From: Phycisphaeraceae bacterium
GTDB taxonomy: Bacteria; Planctomycetota; Phycisphaerae; Phycisphaerales; Phycisphaeraceae
Direction: 5' to 3'
DNA: 5,715 nt
Assembly (NCBI GenBank): GCA_003552605.1
Contig: PUNN01000375.1
Span: 1 to 5,715, forward strand
Shown here: in pieces, positions 4,477 to 5,715 of the stretch
How positions within the stretch are numbered: position 1 is the first letter of the stretch
How the letters are laid out: each line of letters begins with the position of its first letter
The notes under the pieces: generated by a model
Databases searched by the model: none
What the model was told of the DNA's origin: nothing
The model's input: the letters and a program-made list of their open reading frames with translations, nothing else
Made by a program: the position numbers and the translations under genes

Positions 4477-5715
4477 TCAGCGCCACTGCGCATCACGGTC
4501 CACCTCGAATCGCAGTTCGCGTGAACCGCGTATCACGTAATCCATCGGCTGGCGCTTCTCGACCAGCCGGGCGAACGGCGCCACCTGCCGGTCAGGGAAC
4601 GGCACGGCGAGCATGGCCGCCCGGCTGCCGGGCAGGTCGGGCAGGGCCTCACGGTTGACCGCTGTCCCGCCCACACCGGCCGGCACGAGCAGGTACAGAT
4701 GATCGTTGCGCATTTGCCCGAGCTTGCCGAGCCCTTCAGCAAGGTCGTCGGCCGAGCGGATCAGATTCTCATGCGGCTGAAGCGAGAAGAAGCGGTCGGC
4801 ATAGGCCTGTGAATCGGACACCGAGAGCATGTATTCACCCTCGGGCATGTTCTCGGGGATGTCGATGCTGAAAGTGTGAAACTCGACCGGCCGGCGATGT
4901 GGCCGCAGGGAGATGCGCACTTCGAGCTTCTCACCGGGGGCGACCTTCTCGCGGGTGAGCCGGGCCCCGGTCAGTTGGGCGCTGCGCGCCTCATCCTCAA
5001 CGTCCACCGTCAACTCCGCACGCTCGAGCAGCACGCGCTCGAAGGGATTGTTCGCCATCGACCCCACCGCCGGGGCAAGCGTCATGATCATCGCCCAGGG
5101 TGAGATGCCTGTCTCCATCTCGTCAACCGCGACGGTGTGGCCCCCTTCAAAGTGCAACTCGCCCCGGATGCGCACGGTGTGCTCCGGTGGCAGTGTCTGT
5201 TCAGTCAGCACGCTCTCGAGCGCGAGGATGCCGGCGATCTCGCCCATGAACTCGGGGTTGCGCACCACCTGGTAGTCGAAGCTGCGATTGCGCTCCCCGG
5301 GCAGATTCACCGTCACCTTCAACGGTGCCGTCTTCAGGTCAATCCCCGGCCGGCCGACAACGGCAGGATTCTCATCACGCAGCAGCACCCCTTTCAGGTC
5401 CAGGCTGCCGGAAAGCTTGAAGCTGCCGGTATAGCGCGGCACCACGTAATGCACGAAGCCACTGGCCATCGGCATCTCGACCTCACCATGGCCGAACATG
5501 GCATGCCCGAGCGCCACCACGCTGCCATCGGGCAACACATCGGTGACGGTGCCCGAGGCGGCGAGATCGAGGTCGCCGAAGGCATAGGGAATGCTGATGA
5601 CGCTGCCCGGCTCGAGCTCGACCTCGCCCGGCTCGAACCCTTCGGGCAGCTTGCCGAGCGCCCCACCGCCGGCCACGGGCATCATGCCCATCGGCTCGAG
5701 CAGCGGCTCGAGCAG
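4477..5715 (-). CDS. SpoIVB peptidase S55 family protein, C-terminal 412 residues (cut by window edge)
   Basis: The reading frame is open to the high-coordinate edge (it enters as LLEPLLEPMGMMPVAGGG), so the ATG at 5691 is internal and the true start is outside the window. Fragment residues 30-105 carry the family core: PGSVISIPYAFGDLD, then SGTVTDVLPDG (55-65), ALGHAMFGHGEVEMPM (68-83), FVHYVVPRY and SFKL (98-101). H71 is the candidate catalytic histidine of S55 proteases. In the non-sporulation branch the serine motif (GMSGSP type) normally lies further upstream, so here it would be beyond the window and activity cannot be judged. Residues about 130-412 form a long beta-rich C-terminal region with a PGEKLEVRISLRP strand pair (260-273) and IPENMPEGEYMLSVSD (286-301), typical of these long homologues. 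It is probably exported, as its partner is, though its N-terminus is unseen. The TGA stop is 64 nt before the propeller start with no terminator between, suggesting co-transcription. Substrate unknown. Confidence 0.8.
   Translation of the reverse strand: MLEPLLEPMGMMPVAGGGALGKLPEGFEPGEVELEPGSVISIPYAFGDLDLAASGTVTDVLPDGSVVALGHAMFGHGEVEMPMASGFVHYVVPRYTGSFKLSGSLDLKGVLLRDENPAVVGRPGIDLKTAPLKVTVNLPGERNRSFDYQVVRNPEFMGEIAGILALESVLTEQTLPPEHTVRIRGELHFEGGHTVAVDEMETGISPWAMIMTLAPAVGSMANNPFERVLLERAELTVDVEDEARSAQLTGARLTREKVAPGEKLEVRISLRPHRRPVEFHTFSIDIPENMPEGEYMLSVSDSQAYADRFFSLQPHENLIRSADDLAEGLGKLGQMRNDHLYLLVPAGVGGTAVNREALPDLPGSRAAMLAVPFPDRQVAPFARLVEKRQPMDYVIRGSRELRFEVDRDAQWR
5692..5715 (-). repeat. Tandem 12-bp repeat in the S55-family gene, at the window edge
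   Basis: Two perfect copies of CGGCTCGAGCAG (plus strand), at 5692-5703 and 5704-5715, encode Leu-Leu-Glu-Pro twice. The repeat touches the window edge, so its copy number is unknown. It sits in the stretch that links the unseen N-terminal half to the GTVT/GH core. Confidence 0.6.

Noticed and set aside
5689..5691. ATG at 5691 as the start of the S55-family gene
   Set aside because: The frame stays open upstream to the window edge with family-like sequence, and the conserved N-terminal half of such proteins would be missing if translation began here.

Overview
This window is GC-rich and almost fully coding, and every supported gene lies on the minus strand. In transcription order, from high to low coordinates, they are: the C-terminal part of a SpoIVB-type (S55) peptidase family protein (4477-5715, cut by the window edge); a large secreted beta-propeller protein of 1005 residues (1395-4412); ribosomal protein L34, rpmH (1126-1272, only 48 codons); a clear intrinsic terminator (1033-1059); a SatD-family protein (215-919, GTG start); and the first 35 codons of a DUF3307-type membrane protein (1-106, cut by the window edge).

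The organism looks like a high-GC bacterium, probably a member of the Planctomycetota (Phycisphaerae-like). That reading rests on the GC-rich codon use, the Asn/Asp-rich and acidic Pro-rich linkers in a very large secreted protein, and the non-sporulation type of S55 protein. It is an inference from style; there is no 16S or other firm marker here.

Region by region. From 4477 to 5715 the S55-family fragment carries the hallmark GTVT...LGHAMFGHG...SFKL core, followed by a long beta-rich C-terminal part. It is 64 nt upstream of the propeller gene with no visible terminator between them, so the two are probably co-transcribed. The propeller protein has a Sec signal peptide, about seven propeller blades interrupted by two large low-complexity insertions (an Asn/Asp tract built from 12-bp tandem repeats, and a Pro/acidic linker of about 265 residues), then a beta-sandwich-like region and two Ig/Fn3-like modules. 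Between the propeller stop and rpmH lies a 122-bp very GC-rich spacer with a G-quadruplex motif on the plus strand and a possible terminator hairpin. rpmH has a strong ribosome binding site and ends at a textbook terminator; no rnpA follows it. The last two genes, SatD family and DUF3307, form a recurrent bacterial gene pair, separated here by 108 nt that include a short AT-rich island.

The three units look functionally separate: an exported protease-family/propeller module, a translation gene, and a SatD/DUF3307 module that may join a cyclase-like sensor and HTH protein to a membrane protein. The best candidates for new biology are the S55/propeller pair, with its two disordered insertions, and the visible resemblance of the SatD N-terminus to class III nucleotidyl cyclases.
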